In this document: in pieces, positions 35,617 through 43,715 of the stretch | Layout: each line of letters begins with the position of its first letter | How positions within the stretch are numbered: position 1 is the stretch's first letter | NCBI RefSeq assembly: GCF_019449275.2 | Contig: NZ_JAHZQZ020000014.1 | Location: 124,001 to 188,000 of the forward strand | DNA: 64,000 bases | Direction of reading: 5' to 3' | Source: Microbacterium sp. HD4P20 | GTDB taxonomy: Bacteria > Actinomycetota > Actinomycetes > Actinomycetales > Microbacteriaceae | The notes under the pieces: generated by a model | What the model was told of the DNA's origin: nothing | The model's input: the letters and a program-made list of their open reading frames with translations, nothing else | The model's database searches: none | Translations under genes and position numbers: made by a program

Positions 35617-36618
35617 ATGGCCGTCGTCACAATTCGCCAGCTGCTCGACAGCGGCGTGCATTTCGGGCACCAGACCCGCCGGTGGAACCCGAAGGTCAAG
35701 CGCTTCATCCTCACCGAGCGCAGTGGCATCCACATCATCGACCTGCAGCAGTCGCTCGCGTACATCGACAAGGCGTACGAGTTCGTCAAGGAGACCGTGG
35801 CGCACGGCGGCACCGTGCTCTTCGTCGGGACGAAGAAGCAGGCGCAGGAAGTCATCGCCGAGCAGGCGACTCGCGTCGGTCAGCCCTACGTCAACCAGCG
35901 CTGGCTGGGCGGGCTCCTCACCAACTTCCAGACGGTGTCCAAGCGCCTTGCGCGCATGAAGGAGCTCGAGGAGCTCAACTTCGACGACCCGGCTGCGAGC
36001 GGCTTCACCAAGAAGGAGCTCCTTCTCAAGAAGCGTGAGCTCGACAAGCTTCACAAGTCGCTGGGCGGCATCCGCAATCTGCAGAAGACTCCGTCGGCCA
36101 TCTGGGTCGTCGACGCCAAGCGAGAGCACCTCGCGGTCGACGAGGCCGCCAAGCTCGGCATCCCGGTCATCGGCATCCTCGACACCAACGCGGACCCCGA
36201 CGAGTTCCAGTACCCGATCCCGGGCAACGACGACGCGATCCGCTCCGTGAGCCTGCTCACGCGCATCATCGCCGATGCCGCCGCCGAAGGCCTGATCCAG
36301 CGCCACCAGCCGACCGAGGAGTCCGCCGACGCGGAGCCGTTGGCTGACTGGGAGCGCGAGCTTCTCGAGCAGGGCACGCCGGTCACCGGTGACGCCGAGG
36401 TCTCGATCGCCGCGACCGAGACCGAGGCCGACGCCGACGGTGCCGCCGCGCACGACGAGGCGATCGCCGCCGCAGCGGACGAGACGACGGAGGCCGTCGC
36501 GGACGCCGAGGCCGCCGCATCGGCAGTCGATGCCGAGGCTGCCGCGGACGCCGCCGAGTCCGCGGTCGCCGACGCCGACGCCACCGACGCTGCTGAGGCG
36601 TCGGACGCCGACAAGTAA
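35617..36618 (+). CDS. rpsB: 30S ribosomal protein S2
   Basis: 333 residues. The first 240 or so are a normal S2 ([37 protein letters not shown]). The last 90 are a low-complexity acidic tail of Ala, Asp and Glu, longer than in most S2 proteins. S2 is added late to the 30S subunit and is required for binding S1-type proteins where present. It is followed by a 15-bp hairpin and then tsf. Confidence 0.96.
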   Translation: MAVVTIRQLLDSGVHFGHQTRRWNPKVKRFILTERSGIHIIDLQQSLAYIDKAYEFVKETVAHGGTVLFVGTKKQAQEVIAEQATRVGQPYVNQRWLGGLLTNFQTVSKRLARMKELEELNFDDPAASGFTKKELLLKKRELDKLHKSLGGIRNLQKTPSAIWVVDAKREHLAVDEAAKLGIPVIGILDTNADPDEFQYPIPGNDDAIRSVSLLTRIIADAAAEGLIQRHQPTEESADAEPLADWERELLEQGTPVTGDAEVSIAATETEADADGAAAHDEAIAAAADETTEAVADAEAAASAVDAEAAADAAESAVADADATDAAEASDADK

Positions 36619-36639
36619 CGGTTCTCCTCCACCAGCAGC

Positions 36640-36674
36640 GCCTCGGCGGGGTCGTGAAGCGACCCCGCCGAGGC
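36640..36674 (+). terminator. Strong hairpin between rpsB and tsf
   Basis: GCCTCGGCGGGGTCG and CGACCCCGCCGAGGC pair perfectly over 15 bases around TGAAG. There is no T tract, so it may act as a partial terminator or an mRNA processing/stability element that sets the S2 to EF-Ts ratio. Confidence 0.65.
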
Positions 36675-36710
36675 ATCCGGGAATCCACCACAATCAAGGA
36701 GCCGCCACCC

Positions 36711-37538
36711 ATGGCAAACTTCACGATCGCCGACATCAAGGCGCTGCGTGACCAGCTCGGCACGGGCATGGTCGACACGAAGAAGGCCCTCGAAGAGGCC
36801 GACGGCGACGTCGAGAAGGCCGTCGAGATCCTGCGTCTGAAGGGCGCGAAGGGCAACGCCAAGCGCGCCGACCGTTCCACCAGCGAGGGCCTGGTCACCG
36901 CTCGTGAGCAGGACGGCAGGGTCACGCTGGTCGAGCTCGCCTGCGAGACCGACTTCGTCGCGAAGAACGACCGCTTCATCGCGCTGGCCGACAAGGTCGC
37001 CGATGCCGCAGCGGCCGTCGCCGCCGATTCGGTCGAGGCCGCCCTCGCTGCGCCCGCCGGAAGCCAGACGGTCGCTGAGCTGATCGACGACGAGGCCGCG
37101 ATCATCGGCGAGAAGGTCGAATTGCGCCGCGTCCGCACGCTCTCGGGCGACAAGTTCGAGGTCTACCTGCACAAGACCAGCAAGGACCTCCCGCCCCAGG
37201 TCGGTGTGGTCCTGGCCTATTCGGGGGACGACGCCGAGACTGCTCGCAGCCTTGCGCAGCACATCTCGTTCGCGAACCCCTCGTACCTCACGCGCGACGA
37301 GGTTCCCGAGGCCGAGGTCGAGAAGGAGCGCGAGATCGTCACCGAGATCTCCCGCAACGAAGGAAAGCCGGAGGCCGCCCTTCCGAAGATCGTCGAGGGA
37401 CGTGTGAACGCCTTCTTCAAGCAGGTCTCGCTCCTGGACCAGGACTACGCCAAGGACAACAAGCAGTCCGTGGCGCAGGTGGCCAAGGACGCCGGGCTCA
37501 CCCTGACGGGCTTCGCCCGCTTCAAGGTCGGCGCCTGA
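36711..37538 (+). CDS. tsf: Elongation factor Ts
   Basis: 275 residues: UBA-like N-terminus (M-A-N-F-T-I-A-D-I-K-A-L-R), the T-G-M-V-D-T-K-K-A-L core and a full-length dimerisation region. EF-Ts recharges EF-Tu with GTP. The rpsB-tsf-pyrH-frr order is conserved in bacteria. A strong terminator follows immediately. Confidence 0.97.
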   Translation: MANFTIADIKALRDQLGTGMVDTKKALEEADGDVEKAVEILRLKGAKGNAKRADRSTSEGLVTAREQDGRVTLVELACETDFVAKNDRFIALADKVADAAAAVAADSVEAALAAPAGSQTVAELIDDEAAIIGEKVELRRVRTLSGDKFEVYLHKTSKDLPPQVGVVLAYSGDDAETARSLAQHISFANPSYLTRDEVPEAEVEKEREIVTEISRNEGKPEAALPKIVEGRVNAFFKQVSLLDQDYAKDNKQSVAQVAKDAGLTLTGFARFKVGA

Positions 37539-37545
37539 CGCAGCG

Positions 37546-37580
37546 AAAAGGCCCGCATCGGAATCCGGTGCGGGCCTTTT
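37546..37580 (+). terminator. Intrinsic terminator after tsf
   Basis: AAAAGGCCCGCATCG and CGGTGCGGGCCTTTT pair over 15 bases (one mismatch or wobble) around GAATC, ending in a run of four T. It starts seven bases after the tsf stop and is the most canonical terminator in the window. Confidence 0.92.
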
Positions 37581-37621
37581 CTCATGCCCTTCGGTAGTTT
37601 GTCGTCAACGAGAGGACCACA

Positions 37622-38341
37622 GTGATCAACGAGACCACCGGACGCCGCCGCGTCCTGCTGAAGCTGTCCGGCGAGGCATTCGGAGGCGGACAGCTCGGCG
37701 TGAACCCCGACGTCGTCAGCCAGATGGCGCGCGAGATCGCCGCGGCGGTGGACCGGGTCGAGATCGCGGTCGTGGTCGGCGGCGGCAACTTCTTCCGCGG
37801 CGCGGAGCTCAGCCAGCGGGGCATGGACCGCGGTCGGGCCGACTACATGGGCATGCTCGGGACGGTCATGAACGCGCTGGCGCTCCAGGACTTCCTCGAG
37901 CAGGCGGGGGCCGCCACCCGTGTTCAGTCCGCGATCTCGATGACCCAGGTCGCCGAGCCGTACATCCCGCGTCGCGCCGAGCGGCACATGGAGAAGGGCC
38001 GCGTCGTCATCTTCGGCGCCGGCGCCGGGCTGCCGTACTTCTCGACCGACACGGTCGCGGCGCAGCGGGCGCTCGAGATCGGCGCCCAGGAGGTCCTCGT
38101 CGCCAAGAACGGCGTGGACGGCGTGTACACCGCGGATCCGAAGAAGGATGCCTCAGCCACCCGTATCGACCGGATCACCTACCTGGACGCGCTCCAGCGC
38201 GGGCTGAAGGTGGTCGACTCGACGGCGTTCAGTCTGTGCATGGACAACCGGATGGACATGCGCGTGTTCGGCATGGAGCCGTCGGGCAATGTCACCCGCG
38301 CGCTGCTCGGCGATTCGATCGGCACGCTGGTCACGGCGTGA
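37622..38341 (+). CDS. pyrH: Uridylate kinase
   Basis: 239 residues, GTG start with GAGAGGA upstream. The amino-acid-kinase fold of UMP kinase is clear: [28 protein letters not shown], and [10 protein letters not shown]. It phosphorylates UMP to UDP. Separated from tsf by a terminator, it has its own promoter region (TAGTTT near 37596). Confidence 0.97.
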   Translation: MINETTGRRRVLLKLSGEAFGGGQLGVNPDVVSQMAREIAAAVDRVEIAVVVGGGNFFRGAELSQRGMDRGRADYMGMLGTVMNALALQDFLEQAGAATRVQSAISMTQVAEPYIPRRAERHMEKGRVVIFGAGAGLPYFSTDTVAAQRALEIGAQEVLVAKNGVDGVYTADPKKDASATRIDRITYLDALQRGLKVVDSTAFSLCMDNRMDMRVFGMEPSGNVTRALLGDSIGTLVTA

Positions 38342-38392
38342 CGGCCACCCGCCGATACACTTGACCAGCCCCATCAACGCGAAGGAGACACT

Positions 38393-38947
38393 GTGATCGC
38401 GGACGTCTTGGCCGAAGCCGGAGCGCGCATGGATCGCGCCGTCGAGGCTGCGAAGGAGGACTTCGCGACGGTTCGCACCGGGCGTGCGAACCCGCAGCTG
38501 TTCCAGAAGGTCCTCGTCGACTACTACGGCACCCCCACCCCGCTCGCGCAGCTGGCTTCGATCAACAGCCCCGAGGCGCGGTCGCTCATCATCACGCCAT
38601 ACGACAAGTCGGCGCTGAAGGCCATCGAGCAGGCGATCCGCGACGTGCCGAACCTGGGTGTGAACCCCACCAACGACGGAAACATCGTGCGCGTCACGAT
38701 GCCCGAGCTCACTCAGGAGCGGCGCAAGGAGTACGTCAAGCTGGTGCGCTCCAAGGGCGAGGACCACAAGGTCCACCTGCGTGGCATCCGGCGCAAGTCG
38801 AAGGACGACCTTGATGCCCTCAAGAGCGAGGTCGGCGAAGATGAGCTCGGCCGCGCCGAGAAGGAGCTGGATTCCCTCACGCGAGCGCACGTCGACGCCA
38901 TCGACGACGCGCTCAAGCGCAAAGAGGCAGAGCTCCTCGAGGTCTGA
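38393..38947 (+). CDS. frr: Ribosome recycling factor
   Basis: 184 residues, the standard RRF length, with R-T-G-R-A-N-P-Q-L and the [14 protein letters not shown] region. RRF with EF-G splits terminated ribosomes. The GTG start has AAGGAG seven bases upstream. A TACACT box at 38356-38361, in the same GATACACT context as the rpsB promoter, suggests a promoter of its own. Confidence 0.97.
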   Translation: MIADVLAEAGARMDRAVEAAKEDFATVRTGRANPQLFQKVLVDYYGTPTPLAQLASINSPEARSLIITPYDKSALKAIEQAIRDVPNLGVNPTNDGNIVRVTMPELTQERRKEYVKLVRSKGEDHKVHLRGIRRKSKDDLDALKSEVGEDELGRAEKELDSLTRAHVDAIDDALKRKEAELLEV

Positions 38948-38956
38948 GGACCGCCC

Positions 38957-40009
38957 ATGACCGACGCACCCGGGGGAGCGGACAGCGAGAGCGAGCCGCG
39001 GGACATCCCGCGCACGCGCCGCGAGATGGGCGAGCTCCGCCGCCCCGTCGCCGACACCAACGACCCTGCCGCCGTGCGGCACTCCCACCTGCGCGCAGCA
39101 CGCAGCGAGCTCGAGAGCCAGGTCGCCCAGGCCAAGGCCGAGTTCGAGGAGGCCAACGAGCGCATCAAGGAGCGTACCGGGCGCGACCTGATCCTGGCGA
39201 TCCTGATCGGATTGGCGATCGGCGCGGTGCTGCTGGGCTCGCTGCTGTTCGTCAAATGGGCGTTCCTGGTGTTCGCGATGGCGGCCGTACTGCTCGCGAT
39301 CTTCGAGTTCTCCCGCGCGTTGGCGGCGAGTGGTCGCCGGGTCGATCTGGTTCCGCAGCTCACGTCCGGCGCGGTGATCGTCGTCACGGCGTACTTTGTG
39401 GACGCGTGGCTGCAGTGGATCGTGCTCTTCGTCGCCCTCGCCGTGGTGGTCGTCTGGCGCCTCGTGGCGCAGATGGTGTCGAACGACGGCCGCGCGTACG
39501 GGATGGTCTTGGGCGATGTCCTTGTCGGCGCGTTCATCCAGCTCTACGTGTCGTTCCTCGCGAGCCTGTGCATTCTGCTGCTGGCACAGGACGGCGGCGA
39601 GTGGTGGGTGCTCGCCTTCATCATCGTCGCCGTCGCCGCCGACACCGGCGCCTACGTCGCAGGCATCTCGTTCGGCAGGCATCCGATGGCACCGCGAATC
39701 AGTCCCAAGAAGACGTGGGAGGGATTTGCCGGCGCCGCGGCTGCGGCCATGCTCGCGGGCGTGCTGGCCGGCATGTTCATGCTCGGCCTCGACTGGTGGA
39801 TGGGGCTGGTGTTCGGCATCGTGATCCTCGGCACCGCGACCGCCGGCGACCTGGGAGAATCGATGATCAAGCGTGATCTCGGCATCAAGGACATGAGTTC
39901 GTGGCTGCCCGGCCACGGGGGCGTGCTCGATCGCCTCGACTCGATCCTGCCTTCGACCGTGGCCGCGCTGGCCCTGTACTACCTCTTCACCCCCTTGGCG
40001 GCGATGTGA
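38957..40009 (+). CDS. cdsA: Phosphatidate cytidylyltransferase
   Basis: 350 residues. A hydrophilic N-terminal 75 residues, rich in Arg/Glu and probably helical, precede about eight membrane segments. The CDP-diglyceride synthetase signature near the C-terminus is visible (S-P-K-K-T-W-E-G-F-A-G ... D-L-G-E-S-M-I-K-R-D-L-G-I-K-D). It makes CDP-diacylglycerol, the precursor of all phospholipid classes. It follows frr closely, the common frr-cdsA order. Confidence 0.94.
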   Translation: MTDAPGGADSESEPRDIPRTRREMGELRRPVADTNDPAAVRHSHLRAARSELESQVAQAKAEFEEANERIKERTGRDLILAILIGLAIGAVLLGSLLFVKWAFLVFAMAAVLLAIFEFSRALAASGRRVDLVPQLTSGAVIVVTAYFVDAWLQWIVLFVALAVVVVWRLVAQMVSNDGRAYGMVLGDVLVGAFIQLYVSFLASLCILLLAQDGGEWWVLAFIIVAVAADTGAYVAGISFGRHPMAPRISPKKTWEGFAGAAAAAMLAGVLAGMFMLGLDWWMGLVFGIVILGTATAGDLGESMIKRDLGIKDMSSWLPGHGGVLDRLDSILPSTVAALALYYLFTPLAAM

Positions 40010-40034
40010 CTCTCAGCACTGTGACGGAGCTCTC

Positions 40035-40598
40035 ATGACGACTTCCGAAGCGGCGCCGCGCGCGTCGTTCCCCGAGGCGCACGGGCGCGAGAAGGGGTAC
40101 GACAAGCACGCGGTCGATGAATTCATGGACCGTGCACGTGCCGCGTTCGAGGCGGGCTCCGGCGACCTGTCCTCGACCGACGTGCGTCACGTGGCGTTTC
40201 CGCTGGTACGCCACGGCTACGCGATCGCGTCGGTGGACGCCGCGCTCGGCCGCATCGAGGACGCCTTCGCGGCCCGCGAGCGCGCGGACGCGATGTCCCG
40301 CGCCGGCGCGCGGGCCTGGGTGGGTCATACGCGCGAGACGGCTCAGACCGTGCTCGACCGGTTGTCCCGACCACGCCGCCAGCGGTTCGACCGGGTATCC
40401 GCCCTGCGCTACGGCTATCGGATCGACGAGGTCGATCTCGTTTCCGACAAGATCTCGCGCTATCTCGAGACTGGTGATTCGCTGACGGCCGAGCAGGTGC
40501 GAGCGGTCGCGTTCCGAATGCAGCGCGGCGGATACCATGAAGTGCAGGTGGATGCCGTCCTGGACGCCGTCGTGGAGGTCATTCTCGCCGTCCGGTGA
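40035..40598 (+). CDS. DivIVA-domain protein with two internal repeats
   Basis: 187 residues made of two similar halves: G-Y-D-K-H-A-V-D-E-F ... V-R-H-V-A-F ... G-Y-A-I-A-S-V-D-A-A-L (about 20-78) and G-Y-R-I-D-E-V-D ... V-R-A-V-A-F ... G-Y-H-E-V-Q-V-D-A-V-L (about 122-182). Both carry the short DivIVA-type motif (F-x-x-x-x-x-G-Y-x-x-x-x-V-D). Proteins with this motif include polar-growth and septum factors, but the long coiled coil of Wag31/DivIVA is absent, so the role is open. Confidence 0.8.
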   Translation: MTTSEAAPRASFPEAHGREKGYDKHAVDEFMDRARAAFEAGSGDLSSTDVRHVAFPLVRHGYAIASVDAALGRIEDAFAARERADAMSRAGARAWVGHTRETAQTVLDRLSRPRRQRFDRVSALRYGYRIDEVDLVSDKISRYLETGDSLTAEQVRAVAFRMQRGGYHEVQVDAVLDAVVEVILAVR

Positions 40599-40639
40599 CG
40601 AGCCCCGGCGAACGGATGGCATGGCGCGTTGGCCATGGC

Positions 40640-40645
40640 TAGAAT
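40640..40645 (+). promoter_or_regulatory. -10 box (TAGAAT) of the transglycosylase-like gene
   Basis: TAGAAT lies ten bases before the GTG at 40656, with no Shine-Dalgarno sequence between. It fixes GTG 40656 as the likely start and argues against the upstream in-frame TTG/ATG codons (40629, 40635). Confidence 0.6.
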
Positions 40646-40655
40646 CGGGACCACT

Positions 40656-41405
40656 GTGACTTCCGGAAACGAACTGACACCGACCCGGCGCGCCCGGCGT
40701 CAGTCCGTTTCGACCCTCGCCGCCGCTGCGGCTCCGGCCTCATCGGCACGGCGTGCCCCTGTGCCGACGCGCTGGTCGCGACGCCGCGGCGTACTCGGCG
40801 TGTTCGCGGCCTTCGCCGCCATCGGCTTCGTCGTCGCCTACATCGGCCCCACCGGTCTCGCGCTGACCCAGGCCAGCGCTGAAGAGAGTCCGCCGATCTC
40901 GCTCTACGCCAGCTCGCTCGGCGACATCCAGACGCTGGCAGCGCGCGACGACGCCGAGCCGGCAGAGCCTGCGACGCTCGACCGGAGCGGGTACACGGTC
41001 TATGTGAAACCCAAGCCCACGCCTACGCCCACGCCGACGGCGCAGGCCCGCAGCACGGGTTCCACCTCCGGGGGTTGGAGGCCGCCATTCGTGACGCCGG
41101 ACCCGGGGTCCGCGCAGGCCATCGCCTACGACATGGTGATCGGGCGCGGATGGGGCGAGGACCAGTTCGCGTGCCTCGTGGCGCTGTGGAAGAAGGAATC
41201 CGGCTGGCGTGTGAACGCCTACAACGCCTCGAGCGGTGCCTACGGCATCCCGCAGTCCCTTCCGGGCAACAAGATGGCCAGTGCCGGGGCCGACTGGGAG
41301 ACCAACCCGGCGACGCAGATCACGTGGGGACTGGGCTACATCGGCGCGCGCTACGGCACTCCGTGCGGTGCGTGGGACCACTCCCAGCGGGTCGGCTGGT
41401 ACTAA
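40656..41405 (+). CDS. Secreted transglycosylase-like (SLT-fold) cell wall protein
   Basis: 249 residues. A 45-residue Arg/Ala-rich cytoplasmic start is followed by one hydrophobic segment (G-V-L-G-V-F-A-A-F-A-A-I-G-F-V-V), then a Pro/Thr linker (K-P-T-P-T-P-T-P-T) and a C-terminal lysozyme-like domain (about 145-249). That domain has L-W-K-K-E-S-G-W (putative catalytic Glu), A-Y-G-I-P-Q-S-L-P and G-L-G-Y-I-G-A-R-Y-G-T-P. It resembles actinobacterial aggregation-promoting-factor/transglycosylase proteins that act on peptidoglycan outside the membrane. The start codon is inferred from the -10 box. Confidence 0.85.
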   Translation: MTSGNELTPTRRARRQSVSTLAAAAAPASSARRAPVPTRWSRRRGVLGVFAAFAAIGFVVAYIGPTGLALTQASAEESPPISLYASSLGDIQTLAARDDAEPAEPATLDRSGYTVYVKPKPTPTPTPTAQARSTGSTSGGWRPPFVTPDPGSAQAIAYDMVIGRGWGEDQFACLVALWKKESGWRVNAYNASSGAYGIPQSLPGNKMASAGADWETNPATQITWGLGYIGARYGTPCGAWDHSQRVGWY

Positions 41406-41408
41406 ACC

Positions 41409-41693
41409 ATGCCGCGGTCTCATCGCCGCCGCCCGGATCACAACGGCGACGACTCGTTCGAGCGCCTGCTGGCGGGGTGGAAGCGCACCGAGGTGCGGCG
41501 CGGCATCGAGTGGACGGTGCAGCCCGTCTCGGCTCTGCAAGCGCACAAGAGCTACATGTGCCCCGGCTGCGGCCGCTCGATCGAGGTCGGTGTGGCGCAT
41601 CTGGTCGCGTGGCGCGCCGACGGCGTGCTCGGTGATGCCGCCGACCTGGCGGCACGACGTCATTGGCATCAGCACTGCTGGAAGGTGGCCTGA
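41409..41693 (+). CDS. Small protein with a putative zinc site
   Basis: 94 residues, basic N-terminus (P-R-S-H-R-R-R-P) and a C-terminal cluster of possible metal ligands: C-P-G-C (51-54) and H-W-H-Q-H-C-W near the end. The layout recalls a short zinc finger or a degenerate HNH-like fold, but key HNH residues are not clear. It starts three bases after the transglycosylase-like gene and ends one base before the hydrolase ATG, so it is co-transcribed with both. Function unknown. Confidence 0.75.
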   Translation: MPRSHRRRPDHNGDDSFERLLAGWKRTEVRRGIEWTVQPVSALQAHKSYMCPGCGRSIEVGVAHLVAWRADGVLGDAADLAARRHWHQHCWKVA

Positions 41694-41694
41694 C

Positions 41695-42423
41695 ATGGAG
41701 ATCCGAGGCCCGATGCTGCTGCCCGCGCGGCGCGAGGACATCGAACTCGAAACCTTGGACGGGTTGACGCTCGTCGGCGAGCTCGCGCTGCCCGAGGAGC
41801 GGGATCCCGTCGCGACGCTGGTGACGCTTCATCCGCTGCCGACGGCGGGCGGTTTCATGGACTCGCATATCCTCCGCAAGGCGGCTGCGCGGCTTCCGGC
41901 TCTCGCGGACCTCGCTGTGCTGCGCTTCAACACGCGGGGCACGTCATCGCCGCGCGGGACGAGCGACGGGGCGTTCGACGGTGGGCGGGCCGAGGCCTTC
42001 GACGTCGCGGCGGCGATGGACTTCGTGCACGAGCGGGGCCTCCCGCGGCCGTGGCTGGTGGGATGGTCCTTCGGGACGGAGCTGGCGCTGAAGTACGGCC
42101 GCGATCATGCGATCGAGGGTGCCGTCCTGCTTTCGCCGCCGCTGCACCGCGCCACCGACTCCGAGGTCGCGGCGTGGGCGGGCGACCCGCGGCGACTGGT
42201 GGTCGTGGTGCCGGAACTCGACGACTATCTGCGACCGGATGCCGCCGCCGAGCGCTTCGCGAGTGTTCCCGGAGCGATTCTCATCCCGGTGGAGGGCGGC
42301 AAGCACCTGTGGGTCGGAGAAGCGCAGACGCGACGTGTGCTCACCGAGATCGTCGCGGCCGTCCATCCTGACGCGCTGCCGCTTTCCACCGACTGGGACG
42401 GGCAGGTGGTCGCTGAGGCGTGA
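41695..42423 (+). CDS. Alpha/beta hydrolase, short form
   Basis: 242 residues. L-H-P-L-P-T-A-G-G (oxyanion loop), G-W-S-F-G nucleophile elbow (Ser in place), an acid in V-P-E-L-D-D, and a His in E-G-G-K-H-L-W-V complete the triad. No signal peptide. It resembles the dienelactone-hydrolase/YpfH-like group of small cytoplasmic hydrolases; the substrate is unknown. It is tightly linked to the preceding zinc-site protein. Confidence 0.8.
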   Translation: MEIRGPMLLPARREDIELETLDGLTLVGELALPEERDPVATLVTLHPLPTAGGFMDSHILRKAAARLPALADLAVLRFNTRGTSSPRGTSDGAFDGGRAEAFDVAAAMDFVHERGLPRPWLVGWSFGTELALKYGRDHAIEGAVLLSPPLHRATDSEVAAWAGDPRRLVVVVPELDDYLRPDAAAERFASVPGAILIPVEGGKHLWVGEAQTRRVLTEIVAAVHPDALPLSTDWDGQVVAEA

Positions 42424-42472
42424 CCCGGACCCTGGGCGCGCTCGATCGGCGCCTGTCGGTCTCGATTCGCCG

Positions 42473-43537
42473 TCAGCGCTCGTTCTGACGCGGGATCACG
42501 ACCTGGCGGTAGATGATCAGGATGCTGGCCGCCACCGGGATGGCCACCAGTGCGCCCAGCAGACCGAGCAGCGACCCACCCGCCAGCGCGGCGATGACCA
42601 CCACTGCGCCGGGAACCGACACCGCGCGGCCCATGATGCGGGGCGCGATGACGTAAGCCTCTATCTGCATGTAGACGAGGTAGTAGATGCCGGCGACCAG
42701 GGCGGTCGTGGGGCCCCCGAGCCCGAGGCACGTGAGCACGATGATGATCGAGCCGGTGAGAGTTCCCACCAGGGGAATGAGCGAGAAGAAGAAGGCGATC
42801 ACCGCGAGCACCGCGGGGAAAGGCGCCTCGATGATCGAGAGGAAGATCGCGCTGAGGACGCCGTTGATGACGCCGAGGCTCACCTGACCGATGACGAAGT
42901 AGCCGACGGAGTCGGTGATCTGCTCGCCGAGATCGATGAAGCGGGCGCGCTTGGACGCCGGCACGAGTTGATAGACGGAGCGCTTGAGGCTCGGAGTCGA
43001 GGCGGTGAAGTAGATCGTCAGGATGAGGATGATGAACGCTCCCGCAAGCCCGCCGAGGATCGTCCCGCCGATCACGATGATGCTCTCGCCGATGGTGCTC
43101 CCGATCGCGCCGTAGTCGAGCGTGTTCAGCCACTCCTGGACGTATTCGAATACATCGTCGACCCGAAGGAGCGGGAACGTCTCGGTCAGCCAGCCGCGGA
43201 ATTCCTCCACGGGGTTCCAGGTTCCGTCCTCGACGAGCTCCTGGATCTCGGTGATCAGCTGGCCGACCTGGCCGACGATGATGGGCACCACCATGAGGAT
43301 GATTCCCGCGAACGCCGCGAGCACCCCGAGGATCGTGACGAGCACGGCCGCCCAGCGCGGGAGCTTGCGCCGCTCCAGCCAGCCCACGATCGGGTCCAGG
43401 CCCAGCGACAGGAACAGCGCGGTGCCGACGTAGAGGAGGATCGTCGACAGTGTCTGGATGCTTCCGATCAGCAGCAGTCCGAGGCCGACGCCGAGGGTGG
43501 CGACCAGCGCCACGCGGAACGGGTTGTGGATCTTCAC
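42473..43537 (-). CDS. AI-2E family permease
   Basis: 354 residues with about eight membrane segments. The pattern (paired N-terminal segments with P-R-W-A-A-V-L-V-T, a soluble loop with coiled character, then F-F-F-S-L-I-P-L-V-G-T and P-R-I-M-G-R-A-V) matches the AI-2E/PerM family. Members are variously linked to autoinducer export, Na+/H+ exchange or unknown substrates; the substrate here cannot be named. Convergent with the hydrolase gene and divergent from the next. Confidence 0.88.
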   Translation of the reverse strand: MKIHNPFRVALVATLGVGLGLLLIGSIQTLSTILLYVGTALFLSLGLDPIVGWLERRKLPRWAAVLVTILGVLAAFAGIILMVVPIIVGQVGQLITEIQELVEDGTWNPVEEFRGWLTETFPLLRVDDVFEYVQEWLNTLDYGAIGSTIGESIIVIGGTILGGLAGAFIILILTIYFTASTPSLKRSVYQLVPASKRARFIDLGEQITDSVGYFVIGQVSLGVINGVLSAIFLSIIEAPFPAVLAVIAFFFSLIPLVGTLTGSIIIVLTCLGLGGPTTALVAGIYYLVYMQIEAYVIAPRIMGRAVSVPGAVVVIAALAGGSLLGLLGALVAIPVAASILIIYRQVVIPRQNER

Positions 43538-43715
43538 CGAACGGATCTCCTCCTCGGCGTGACCGCCGCTGTGCCTATCAGGTCAGGATACGCATGACTG
43601 ACGTTCAGGCTCGGGAATGGTGCCTCCCGGGCCGTTTTCAGGTCATGTTCGCTAGTCTGAAATGTCGAATCGAAGGCCGCGCCCCGACTGCGCGTCCTCG
43701 GAAAGGGTGTACTTC

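Noticed and set aside
38153..39916. 587-codon minus-strand frame across frr and cdsA
   Set aside because: It overlaps two well supported genes and has His/Asp-rich shadow composition.
42107..43597. 496-codon plus-strand frame over the AI-2E permease gene
   Set aside because: Antisense shadow of a clear membrane protein; His/Asp/Arg-rich composition.
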